From Woeseiaceae bacterium (lineage in GTDB: Bacteria > Pseudomonadota > Gammaproteobacteria > Steroidobacterales > Woeseiaceae): a stretch of DNA of 64,000 bases. The notes under the pieces are model-generated. The model worked only from the letters and a program-made list of their open reading frames with translations, was not told the DNA's origin and made no database searches. Positions 26,589 to 33,904 of the stretch are shown piece by piece; the stretch's first letter is position 1, and each line of letters opens with the position of its first letter. The stretch spans positions 62,001-126,000 of the forward strand of contig JANQPG010000032.1 in assembly GCA_028289545.1 (NCBI GenBank), given 5' to 3'. The position numbers and the translations under genes were made by a program.

Positions 26589-27410
26589 GTGCCGCAAGTA
26601 CAAGACCAACCACAGGACATCGGCGAGTTCTTCGACGAACAGGGCTATTGCCTGGCGAAGGGCGTCTTCCCCCCGGAATCCGTTCGCACGCTGGAACACG
26701 AATTCGATCGGATTGTTCGGCAACTCGAAGCGAGCGGCGAAGACATCGATGCGCGATGGGAGGGGCAATACACTGATGAGTTGGATGGCGGCGCGTCGCG
26801 CATCATTCACACCCACAACGTACAACGATACTCGGCGACATGGCTGGCGGCACTCCAGCAGCCGCAATTTCTCGATAGCGCGGAAGCCTTGATCGGTTCG
26901 GACATCGTCCTGCATCACACGAAGCTTTTTCAGAAGCCGCCGCGCGAAGGCGCGCCGTTTCCGGTTCACCAGGACTGGTCCTATTTCCCAACGCGGAACG
27001 ACACAATGATTGCCGCAATCATCTTTCTGTCGAATGCAGATGCGGAATCCGGCGGCCTGTGCGTGTTTCCGGGCTCGCACAAGCTCGGCCGACTGGATAA
27101 TTCTGCCGGACGAACAGTTGGCGATGCGAAAGCATCGACCCTCAACTCGTCGGCCGAGCTGGCATCCAGATACCCGCTCGAGGATGCATTGGCCATAGAC
27201 GCGGAACCCGGAGACGTCGTCTTCTTCAGCTACCTGACTCTACACGGATCGACGCCGAATCGATCTAACAAGAACCGCAAGACCGTGCTGGTCCAGATGT
27301 ACGGCGGGCATGACTACGTTCTCGAAGACGGTGGCGACAGTCACGTTAACGAAAGGCTGGTCCTGAGGGGCTGGAACCATCAGATGCAGCGGATAGAGGC
27401 GGGGTGCTAG
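26589..27410 (+). CDS. Phytanoyl-CoA dioxygenase (PhyH) family oxygenase (second)
   Basis: A 273-residue Fe(II)/2-oxoglutarate oxygenase. The iron ligands are His127 and Asp129 in FPVHQDWSYFP and His219 in YLTLHGSTPN; Arg230 in NRKTVLVQMY should bind the co-substrate. CVFPGSHKLGRLD matches the conserved core turn. It is more like the ectoine-hydroxylase/PhyH group than the first copy is, and the two proteins share little beyond the fold motifs, so they probably act on different substrates or sites. It starts at GTG 26589. It is divergent from the second AraC regulator and marks the right edge of the catabolic cluster. Confidence 0.88.
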   Translation: MPQVQDQPQDIGEFFDEQGYCLAKGVFPPESVRTLEHEFDRIVRQLEASGEDIDARWEGQYTDELDGGASRIIHTHNVQRYSATWLAALQQPQFLDSAEALIGSDIVLHHTKLFQKPPREGAPFPVHQDWSYFPTRNDTMIAAIIFLSNADAESGGLCVFPGSHKLGRLDNSAGRTVGDAKASTLNSSAELASRYPLEDALAIDAEPGDVVFFSYLTLHGSTPNRSNKNRKTVLVQMYGGHDYVLEDGGDSHVNERLVLRGWNHQMQRIEAGC

Positions 27411-27494
27411 CCCGGCGTACTATTTCGCCGCTCTGCAGAGGCTCGATTCTGGCGTTGGCGGCAGTGATCTGGCTGCGCGGATTCGCTTTGCGCG

Positions 27495-28298
27495 CTAAGC
27501 TCCGATATCGAGACCGACGAAATAGCCGTTGTGCTTGCGGATATTGAGCACGCGCCCGTCGTCGAAAATCAGGTACTGGCCCTTGATGCCGGCGAGGCAG
27601 CCCTCGATCTCGGGAAGCTTGTCGAAGGACAGGCTTTTGACCTTGCTCGGATAGTCCTCGACCGGATACGCGATCGTACACACATCGATGTCGTCGGTGA
27701 TGTAGTTGCGAAACTCCGGCGACACCTCCGCGGTTAGCGACCGCTTTTTCTCGAGCAGGTCAGCATTGCTGATCTCATTCTTCAGCATACGTTGCCAGTT
27801 GGTCCTGTCGGTCAGGAACGACTTCATGGCGACTTCGATACAGCCGGCCGTGTAACGATTCGGCGCCCGGGCGAAAACAATGGCCTCCGACGCGCCCTGG
27901 TCAATCCAGCGGGTCGGAACCTGCGAGTTTCGGGTAATCCCCACCTTGATCGCAGCGCTTTTCGCCAGGTACACCACCTGTTCCGTCAGGCAATGCGCTT
28001 CAGCCCACTCCATGTCCCGGGCCACGCCCTCGTGGGCGCGGCATAGCTCAGGCCGAATGATGCATTCGCTGGCCGCCGGCGAATTGCGAAAGCAGGGATA
28101 ACAAAACCCCTGGCCGAAGGACTTTTTGGTCTGGCGCCCACACTCGATGCAGTTGATCCGGCCCTCGAACGTCAGACGCAAGCGACGGCCGACCAGAGCG
28201 TTCACGTCGACGAGATCGTCGCCCATCTTCAACTGATAGCGAACCGTCGAGTCAAGGGTGCTGTGCATCTTGCGCAGATTGCCGGCGTGGGCGGTCAT
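27495..28298 (-). CDS. DUF2797 zinc-ribbon protein
   Basis: A 267-residue protein of the DUF2797 family. ATG 28298 (MTAHAGNLRKMH) is chosen over a start 43 codons upstream that enters the neighbouring promoter region. A zinc-ribbon-like pair of Cys motifs, CIECGRQ and CYPCF, lies near residues 50-70, followed by a Cys/His-rich stretch (CIIRPELCRAHEG). The central part has VVYLAKSAAIKVGITR, which recalls a GIY-YIG-like nuclease core (the YLA...KVGITR strand pair), and QGASEAIVFARAPNRYTAG. The function is not established. It is divergent from the DUF3127 gene with about 180 bases between. Confidence 0.75.
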   Translation of the reverse strand: MTAHAGNLRKMHSTLDSTVRYQLKMGDDLVDVNALVGRRLRLTFEGRINCIECGRQTKKSFGQGFCYPCFRNSPAASECIIRPELCRAHEGVARDMEWAEAHCLTEQVVYLAKSAAIKVGITRNSQVPTRWIDQGASEAIVFARAPNRYTAGCIEVAMKSFLTDRTNWQRMLKNEISNADLLEKKRSLTAEVSPEFRNYITDDIDVCTIAYPVEDYPSKVKSLSFDKLPEIEGCLAGIKGQYLIFDDGRVLNIRKHNGYFVGLDIGA

Positions 28299-28477
28299 GG
28301 ATAGGGTTGTCCTCGAGACAGCAGATTCGAAGTCTGGTGGTTGCGGGCGCGTCAGGCAAATCCCGCTGGCCCGCCGTTCAGAAATCACCCCGTCGAGAAC
28401 GCCGTTTTCGTGGCCCCGCGCGAGCAACGGTGCTAGTGTTTCGTCCCACTTTACCGAGACCCCATGAGGACTGAATC

Positions 28478-28831
28478 TTGGAGCTTGCTGGAAAAATTAC
28501 TCACGTGCTGGAAGAAAAGTCCGGTACGTCGGCGCGCGGCCCCTGGCGTAAACAGGAGTACGTCATCGAAACCCCCGGAGACTATCCGAAGCAGGTCTGC
28601 TTCATGGTATGGGGGGACAAGATCGATCAGTTCCAGATCGCCGAGGGCCAGGAAATGACGGTTCATGTCGACCTCGAAAGCCGGGAATACAACGGCCGCT
28701 GGTATACCGACGTGAAGGCATGGCGCGTTGATCGCTCCGAGGCAGGGGACCGGCCGCCGGCTGAGGACAGCCCGCCGCCGCCCCGCAATGACGCGCCGCC
28801 GGCGGATTTCGACGACGATATCCCGTTTTAG
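28478..28831 (+). CDS. DUF3127 OB-fold-like protein with SSB-type acidic C-terminal tail
   Basis: A 117-residue protein starting at TTG 28478, seven bases after a GAGGA ribosome site. Residues 1-87 match DUF3127 (LAGKITHVLEEKSGTSARGPW, QEYVIETPGDYPKQVCFMVWGDKI, VHVDLESREYNGRWYTDVKAW), a small OB-like beta barrel known mainly from Bacteroidota. A Pro-rich linker (DRPPAEDSPPPPRNDAPPA) leads to the last eight residues DFDDDIPF, identical to the C-terminal tip of E. coli single-stranded-DNA-binding protein, which docks many repair and replication proteins. The protein may therefore bind nucleic acid and recruit SSB partners. That function is inference; the tail itself is seen directly. Confidence 0.85.
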   Translation: MELAGKITHVLEEKSGTSARGPWRKQEYVIETPGDYPKQVCFMVWGDKIDQFQIAEGQEMTVHVDLESREYNGRWYTDVKAWRVDRSEAGDRPPAEDSPPPPRNDAPPADFDDDIPF

Positions 28832-28984
28832 GCGGGCGCGCCGCCAGCGGCCATACCCCTCGCGGGAACCTGACTCGATACTCGCCCGGACGATTTCCCG
28901 AGCGATAGGCCGCTACCCGGCTGGCGCGAAGACGCTATTCAGCGATATAGAAGAGGTCTGGCTCGTTACCGATTTGCAGCATAG

Positions 28985-30094
28985 TCAGAACTGTGTCTGC
29001 AGCGTTATTCGGAAAAGGTCATCCAGATAATCCTCATTGTCGAGCGGCTTAAACCATCGGGCTGATACGGCGAGCTTTTGGTTTATGGCCAGCTTCACCT
29101 CCAGGTCAGCAGCGAAAATGGAGTCGTCGAACTCAATGGGATTTCCTTCGAAGTCGAGGACGGGCTGGAACAGCTGAAGGGGATCGTCGATGTCAGTGTG
29201 TGCAAAAACCGCTCGTGCGGCTATTGAAACATATCCTTCTTCACTATCGTCTTTCGCATCCAGAACCGGGAACGTTAAGGCTCCGACAAGCCGAACCGTT
29301 TGACCAAACGCCGTCTCAGAATCACCGGAGCCGCCCTCCAGCTCCTTAAAGTTGAGAGTTACATCTGCGCCGAACGAACAGCGCCCTACTGAGTCCTCGT
29401 CCTTCAGAAACGCACAAAGCCCATTGCCATTACTTCGGTATTCCCAGAGAAACGGGAACTTGATGGCAATACCAGCCTCAGGATCCAGAAGTTTCTCGGC
29501 ATTGGCATCGGCCAACGCGCTTTCCTCAGAACCGTTTGATGCCACGTCGCCAATGTAGACCTGAAGCGGTTGCCTTAAATTGCCGCCAAGCCCGATATTG
29601 TAGTTAAGCGCGTTGAAGCGGAAAGACTGAGCATCACCGGTGGTTCCAAACGATAACCCACCCAGGATCGAATCTGGATCCTGGCCGTCTTGGTCGGCGA
29701 ACCGGAACCACTTCAACTCTGAAAAAACGGGTTTCTGATCTTCTTCACCAGCCTCAGCCTCGGCCGCAGCCGCAGCCTCGGCAGCGCATCTAGACACAGC
29801 CTCAGCAGCACATCCCGCCGCAGCCTCAGCAGCGCATCCCGCCGCAGCCTCAGCCTCAGCAGCGGATCCAGCCGCAGCCTCAGCAGCGCATCTAGCCGCG
29901 GCCTCAGCGGCGCATCCAGCCGCAGCCGCAGCAGCGCATCTAGACTCAGCCTCGACCTCAGCCGCGGATTTAGCTTTAATAAAAGTAAGGTAATCCGAAC
30001 TCGGCAAGCTTCGCTTGTAAACGCTGTTGAGAGGGTCAGACGTATAGGCAACACCTGGACTCACCAGAACGATCAGAACCAGCAGTCTTTTCAT
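28985..30094 (-). CDS. Exported protein with Ala/Glu/Cys repeat and barrel-like C-terminus
   Basis: A 369-residue exported protein. ATG 30094 (MKRLLVLIVLVSPGVAYT) has an AAGGAG ribosome site eight bases upstream and gives a clear signal peptide. Mature residues about 35-100 are low-complexity: an eight-residue unit of the form (G/R)CAAEAAA repeated with variation, unusually carrying a Cys in most units. After this the protein alternates strands (FRFADQDGQDPDSILGGLSF, QVYIGDVASNG, GYVSIAARAVFA, AADLEVKLAINQKLAVSARWF) and ends LFRITLQTQF, with the terminal Phe usual for outer-membrane barrels. The overall layout suggests an outer-membrane or surface protein with a periplasmic spacer. No family is recognised. 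Confidence 0.65.
   Translation of the reverse strand: MKRLLVLIVLVSPGVAYTSDPLNSVYKRSLPSSDYLTFIKAKSAAEVEAESRCAAAAAAGCAAEAAARCAAEAAAGSAAEAEAAAGCAAEAAAGCAAEAVSRCAAEAAAAAEAEAGEEDQKPVFSELKWFRFADQDGQDPDSILGGLSFGTTGDAQSFRFNALNYNIGLGGNLRQPLQVYIGDVASNGSEESALADANAEKLLDPEAGIAIKFPFLWEYRSNGNGLCAFLKDEDSVGRCSFGADVTLNFKELEGGSGDSETAFGQTVRLVGALTFPVLDAKDDSEEGYVSIAARAVFAHTDIDDPLQLFQPVLDFEGNPIEFDDSIFAADLEVKLAINQKLAVSARWFKPLDNEDYLDDLFRITLQTQF
29755..29945. repeat. 24-base tandem repeat encoding Cys/Ala/Glu octapeptides
   Basis: Inside the 28985-30094 gene the sequence repeats with a 24-base period, each unit carrying GCAGCGCATC or a close variant followed by CAGCCGCAGCCTCA-like sequence. There are roughly seven to eight imperfect units, some with three- or six-base slips. 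The reading frame is kept because all changes are multiples of three. Such tracts change length by replication slippage. Confidence 0.75.
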
Positions 30095-30612
30095 TTGTAT
30101 TTCTCCTTGTCGGAATTCCTTGTAGCCGCCGCGCCTCTCTAGCCAGCTGGTCCTATGCAGGCAACGACTTCGACCGGCGCTTTGAGGATTGCAACTGATC
30201 CGCGCGCGATGGGACATCGTGCGGAGTTTGTCGTCCTTGTTAAGTAAGTGTCGCGTCGAGCTGTTTCACCTCACCTTTCCCACGGTTCTGTAAAAACGGG
30301 AAGGACGGGTGCGGCAGCCGGTTATTCGGCGCTGCCTTGAAGATCTCTGGGCTTGCACCGTCGTGCTTCCAACGGTGGAAATGCGATTCACACCTTGTTG
30401 AGTATTGGAATAGAGCTGGTGCCGCGGCCGCTGGGTGCCGTGCAGTTTTGCTGACTAAACCGTTAGCAAAACCTTATCGACTTGACCGTACGGTCAATTT
30501 CGCTGATTTGCGAAGGCTTGATCCTGGTGGGGGCGGCCGTAGAATTGCATCGCAAAATAGGACCGGCCGTTTGTCTGCCGTACGTTGCAACGATTGTCGC
30601 GAGGTGCCAAGC
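30095..30612. other. Intergenic region without a supported gene; contains a 16-base palindrome
   Basis: About 520 bases between two divergent genes for exported proteins. I see no coding frame with a credible ribosome site and start. The part nearest 30094 holds the ribosome site of the repeat protein. The main structure is the 16-base perfect palindrome at 30482-30497, listed separately. A longer in-frame extension of the 30613 gene into this region exists but lacks the signal peptide position and is rejected. Confidence 0.5.
30482..30497. promoter_or_regulatory. 16-base perfect palindrome, TetR-type operator candidate
   Basis: TTGACCGTACGGTCAA is its own complement over all 16 bases. It lies 116 bases upstream of the exported hydrolase-like gene at 30613. 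Its left end could double as a -35 element (TTGACC). Palindromes of this form are typical TetR-family sites, but no TetR gene is present in the window. Confidence 0.5.
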
Positions 30613-31356
30613 ATGAGCATACAGCGTAGTCTCAGCGCAGCTTTGTTGATTTCGTTGAGCCTTGTCGTCCCTGCGGCCTGGGCTCAGGATTACCTGACAG
30701 GAATGTACCGGCTGACCCGTCCGCCGGCGGAGATCGTCGAGCCGGACTTCGCTCAGGCACTCGACGAAATCATCAAGAAAGACGAGAAGCTGCAATGGCA
30801 AATCTACGTGCCGGAGCAGTACTCGCCGGAGCGTCCCGCCGGTTTATTCGTGTACATCGACCCGGACGGCCACGGCCGGATCCCCGATAGCTGGACGTCG
30901 GTGTTCGACCGCCACAATGTCATCTGGATCGGCGTCCGCCAGACTCAGCGCAAGCCGGACTCGACTCGCCGGATCTGGCACGCAATACTCGGCGCACGAG
31001 CCGTTGAGGGGGACTACGTGATCGATCCTCAGCGGATGTACGTTGGCGGTACGCGCGACACTGTACCGCTGGCAGTCAGCACAATGCTGACTGCGAATGA
31101 GTTCGGAGCCGGCATCTACACGCGTGGCTCGTTTTTCTCCCCGAAGCTTACGACCGATCATCTCGAAGCCTTGCAGCGTAAATCGCATGTTTTTATTACC
31201 GGCACCAACGACAACGGCAAACGCCAGATTCGATCCGACTACGAGTCCTATCAGCAGCAAGGCATATCCAAGGTCAAACTGATCTTCGACAACGAGCGAC
31301 TGGGTGACCTGGGGAGTTCGGAGCAGATGGACGAGGCATTCCGGTTTATCCGATAA
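30613..31356 (+). CDS. Exported alpha/beta-hydrolase-like protein lacking the usual nucleophile elbow
   Basis: A 247-residue exported protein. ATG 30613 follows GAGGTG and starts a signal peptide (SLSAALLISLSLVVPAAWAQD). The mature part resembles PHB-depolymerase/esterase-like alpha/beta hydrolases: WQIYVPEQYSPERPAGLFVYID, NVIWIGVRQTQ and YVIDPQRMYVGGTRDTVPLA follow the order strand - loop - 'IDPxRxYVxGxSxGG' of that family. At the elbow the expected G-x-S-x-G reads VGGTRDT, with no Ser, so catalysis by the normal triad is doubtful. Near the end is VFITGTNDNGKRQIRSDYES, where the family has a conserved Asp. It could be a binding protein derived from an esterase. Confidence 0.65.
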   Translation: MSIQRSLSAALLISLSLVVPAAWAQDYLTGMYRLTRPPAEIVEPDFAQALDEIIKKDEKLQWQIYVPEQYSPERPAGLFVYIDPDGHGRIPDSWTSVFDRHNVIWIGVRQTQRKPDSTRRIWHAILGARAVEGDYVIDPQRMYVGGTRDTVPLAVSTMLTANEFGAGIYTRGSFFSPKLTTDHLEALQRKSHVFITGTNDNGKRQIRSDYESYQQQGISKVKLIFDNERLGDLGSSEQMDEAFRFIR

Positions 31357-31503
31357 GCCGGGGCCTGAATCCTGAAACAGAGTGTCGCCGATCGACTTGG
31401 CGCAAACATCGGCGTCTGCCCGGATAGCAAGGTGATGACGTGTTGAAAAACAGGAGCGGAACAAATTCCATCCGGAAAGCGTCCGCTCCACTCCCAAGCG
31501 ACG

Positions 31504-31890
31504 CTATTCGACCATACAAAATGCGTTGAGCTTGTTGCCATCCAGGTCGCGAAAATAGCCCGCATAGAATCCCTTGTCGTTTTCGGCAGGGCGAAAACCC
31601 GGGTCTCCTTCGTTGGTGCCTCCGAGCTCCAGCGCTTTCTTATGCAAAGCGTCCACCTTGTCCGGGGAATCCACGAACAGCGCCACCATGGTGCCGTTAC
31701 CCACGCAGGCTTTTTCCTTGTTGAATGGAACCGATACCGCAACAGAAGGCGCATTCGGTTCCGGTGCCCAGGCGATGAAACTATTTTCTTCCTCCATGAA
31801 TCGACCGACACCCATCGAGCCGAAGAGCTCGTCGTAGTAGGCGGCCGCTTTCTGCAAATCGTTGGTTCCTAAAGTCACATAACCGATCAT
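31504..31890 (-). CDS. VOC-family protein (glyoxalase/bleomycin-resistance-like)
   Basis: A 128-residue VOC protein. ATG 31890 (MIGYVTLGTNDLQKA) is preceded by GAGGGAAC; a start seven codons upstream lies before that site and is rejected. The single module pair is IGYVTLGTNDLQKAAAYYDELFGSMG and GFYAGYFRDLDGNKLNAFCMVE, with Phe-Met-Glu-Glu and a DLDGNK turn typical of PhnB/LfpA-like members. The first metal His of classical glyoxalase I is not obvious (YVTLG), so the protein may not bind metal in the standard way. It is divergent from a WYL-type regulator over a 25-base palindrome and is its probable target. Confidence 0.82.
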   Translation of the reverse strand: MIGYVTLGTNDLQKAAAYYDELFGSMGVGRFMEEENSFIAWAPEPNAPSVAVSVPFNKEKACVGNGTMVALFVDSPDKVDALHKKALELGGTNEGDPGFRPAENDKGFYAGYFRDLDGNKLNAFCMVE

Positions 31891-31959
31891 TTTGTTCCCT
31901 CTACTTTTCATTTCTCAGCGGGTGTTGCTGAGTGTCGTGTTGGTGATTTTCACTATAAC

Positions 31960-31984
31960 GACACCCTGCTGACAGCATGGTGTC
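31960..31984. promoter_or_regulatory. 25-base near-perfect palindrome, probable operator of the WYL regulator
   Basis: Centred on base 31972, eleven of twelve base pairs are symmetric (outer arms GACACC/GGTGTC at 31960-31965 and 31979-31984; inner arms TGCTG/CAGCA at 31967-31971 and 31973-31977); only 31966/31978 mismatches. It lies between the divergent VOC gene (start 31890) and the WYL regulator gene (start 32047). Confidence 0.65.
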
Positions 31985-32046
31985 AGTAGACTTGCAGTAG
32001 CCTATACTCGATCCTCCGAACTCGCGTAGAGCTTGTCGGGAACCTC

Positions 32047-32727
32047 ATGAGAAGAGCGGACAGACTCATCAAGATCGTTCACTACCTGCGTCGTATGCGC
32101 CAGGCAGTGACCGCGCGCCAGATCGCAGACCGTTTCGAGATCTGTCAACGCACTGTGTACCGAGACATTCAGGACCTGATGAATTCAGGCGTCCCCATTT
32201 ATGGGGAGGCCGGGGTGGGCTACGTCATCGACAAGAAGTACCACCTGCCACCGGTCATGTTCGATTTCGACGAGCTGGAGGCCATCGCACTGGGTATCAA
32301 CATGGTGCGAACATGGACCGATGAAAAGTTTTCCAAGACAGCGGAGAGCGCCCTGGAAAAACTACAGGCTGTGCTTCCTGAGTCACTGTTGAATGACATG
32401 CAACAACTAACCACCTATTCGGAAGAGAGCCAAAGCAAGATTCCCTGGGAGGTGAGTTTCTCCGATATCAGGGAATGCATTCGCTCTCGACACAAGATCA
32501 AATTCCACTACACCGACCTGAGGAACAAGACCAGCAATCGAACCATCAGGCCCTTGTCACTGGTGTTTTTCGGGCCGGTGTGGCTGGTGCTTGGCTGGTG
32601 TGAAACAAGAAAGGACTTCAGGAACTTTCGATTGGACCGCATGGCTGAACTGGCTATTCCGGGAACCACGTTCAAAGACGAGAAAGGAAAGACCCTCAAG
32701 GCCTACCTGGCGCAATGTACTTACTGA
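32047..32727 (+). CDS. YafY-type HTH_11/WYL-domain transcriptional regulator
   Basis: A 226-residue regulator. Residues 1-60 are a DeoR/HTH_11 winged helix (RLIKIVHYLRRMRQAVTARQ, IADRFEICQRTVYRDIQDLM), then GVPIYGEAGVGYVIDKKYHL leads to the WYL domain. The WYL-domain region contains RSRHKIKFHYTDLRNK and IRPLSLVFFGPVWLVLGWCE, followed by DFRNFRLDRM, the Arg positions that form the ligand pocket. WYL domains sense small ligands or nucleic acid. It is divergent from a VOC gene; the long palindrome between them is likely its operator. Many YafY-like regulators control a nearby VOC or isomerase gene, which fits here. Confidence 0.9.
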   Translation: MRRADRLIKIVHYLRRMRQAVTARQIADRFEICQRTVYRDIQDLMNSGVPIYGEAGVGYVIDKKYHLPPVMFDFDELEAIALGINMVRTWTDEKFSKTAESALEKLQAVLPESLLNDMQQLTTYSEESQSKIPWEVSFSDIRECIRSRHKIKFHYTDLRNKTSNRTIRPLSLVFFGPVWLVLGWCETRKDFRNFRLDRMAELAIPGTTFKDEKGKTLKAYLAQCTY

Positions 32728-32793
32728 AAATCTCTTTTGTTCGAAGCGCTACGCCCGCTCGGGCAGCGCGTTGTTGATCCGCGTGTTCCTCAT

Positions 32794-33741
32794 TCAGGGG
32801 ATCGGTAGATAGCCGCCCGCAACGCCTTTCGTAAACACGCTAACGGCGTCGTGGGGATGTAAGCTCTCCATATGCTCCACGCGCACCCAGAAGTCTGAGT
32901 AGAGGGGCTCTCCGTTCAGCGCTTTTTGCACACGTCGCCCGGCATCCTCGCAGAACATCAGGTTCGCAGCATTGCGCCTCGCAAATTCTTGCTCGTCTTC
33001 ACGCTTGACGGCGGTTTGCACAGCCGTCTGAAGAGTGTCTTCGACCAGATCGATCAGGTCCGATATCGGAAACTCCACAGTGCCAGGTTCCAGCCGCGTG
33101 AGTACGTGTACTTCGCTACGCTGCGAGTGCGGTGTGGCAGCGATGCCCTCTTCTGTGCCCAGCCACGCCCTTACATCCTCCGCGGATACCGTGGCCTGAC
33201 CGGCAAAGTCCTCGTCGAACTGGGCCTGAATGATCTGCCGCGACAACGCAGCGGAACACGGGCAAGTCGACGAGTATCGAACAGTGACGCCCAGTTCGAG
33301 GTGCAACTCGCCGTCGACGAAGGTGCCCTTCAGCAGCACCGGGTAGCTGTTCCATCCAGAGTTATCGGAGAGCAAGGCCGGCCGGCGCAGCAGGTACTCG
33401 AAGTCAAACTGGATGAAAGCCCTCGAGCTGAGCCCCGTGTGAGACTTCAGGACATCGTCAAGCAGTTCGGTCATGACCGCCGGCGTGAACGCAAGGTTAC
33501 TGGCGCTGGCGTCCAGCATGAGATACAGCCGAGACATGTGGATCCCTTTTGCTTGCGGATCCTCGAGATTGACGTATATCTGAGATTTGGCCGCTACATC
33601 GCGAGCGATGCCTCGGTCCGACACGCGGAGCGGCAAGTGCACGTTGCTCATCCCGACCCAATCCAGTGTGCCCTGCGGGTGCAGGTGTTCGCTGGATGCA
33701 ATGTCAGGCATTGCCGATACTACAGCGGTGCGATTTGTCAT
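32794..33741 (-). CDS. folE2: GTP cyclohydrolase FolE2 (type IB)
   Basis: A 315-residue enzyme that converts GTP to dihydroneopterin triphosphate, the first step of folate synthesis, using Mn or Fe in place of the zinc needed by FolE. Family marks are GTLDWVGMSNVHLPL, the catalytic Cys in YSSTCPCSAALS, SQRSEVHVLTRLE and VEHMESLHPHDAVS. It would replace FolE when zinc is scarce; this is the standard role of Zur-controlled folE2. The start is ATG 33741 after GGAACGAGGT. A Zur-box-like palindrome lies 62 bases upstream (33803-33820), and cysS, a COG0523 GTPase gene and zur follow on the same strand. Confidence 0.95.
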   Translation of the reverse strand: MTNRTAVVSAMPDIASSEHLHPQGTLDWVGMSNVHLPLRVSDRGIARDVAAKSQIYVNLEDPQAKGIHMSRLYLMLDASASNLAFTPAVMTELLDDVLKSHTGLSSRAFIQFDFEYLLRRPALLSDNSGWNSYPVLLKGTFVDGELHLELGVTVRYSSTCPCSAALSRQIIQAQFDEDFAGQATVSAEDVRAWLGTEEGIAATPHSQRSEVHVLTRLEPGTVEFPISDLIDLVEDTLQTAVQTAVKREDEQEFARRNAANLMFCEDAGRRVQKALNGEPLYSDFWVRVEHMESLHPHDAVSVFTKGVAGGYLPIP

Positions 33742-33802
33742 ACCTCGTTCCTTGGTGTCTCTCTGTTAAGTTTGAATCCCAAGCAATTGCCGAGCCGGTT
33801 GG

Positions 33803-33820
33803 GTAACGTTGTATAACGTT
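33803..33820. promoter_or_regulatory. Zur-box-like palindrome before folE2
   Basis: AACGTT (33805-33810) and AACGTT (33815-33820) flank GTAT; seven of eight base pairs around the centre are symmetric. The GTT..ATAAC core resembles the Zur site at 36973-36990, with two extra central bases. It lies 62 bases upstream of folE2, so folE2 probably has its own zinc-repressed promoter in addition to read-through from cysS. Confidence 0.6.
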
Positions 33821-33904
33821 TGGTGACTCTTGCAAGGCGTAAAGATTGGGGTCTAATTACCGGCTTTCAACCGCAGAAGAAAATGGGGACACCGCGACAT
33901 TGAC

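Noticed and set aside
29755..29945. CRISPR-like array
   Set aside because: The units are contiguous 24-base coding repeats with no spacers.
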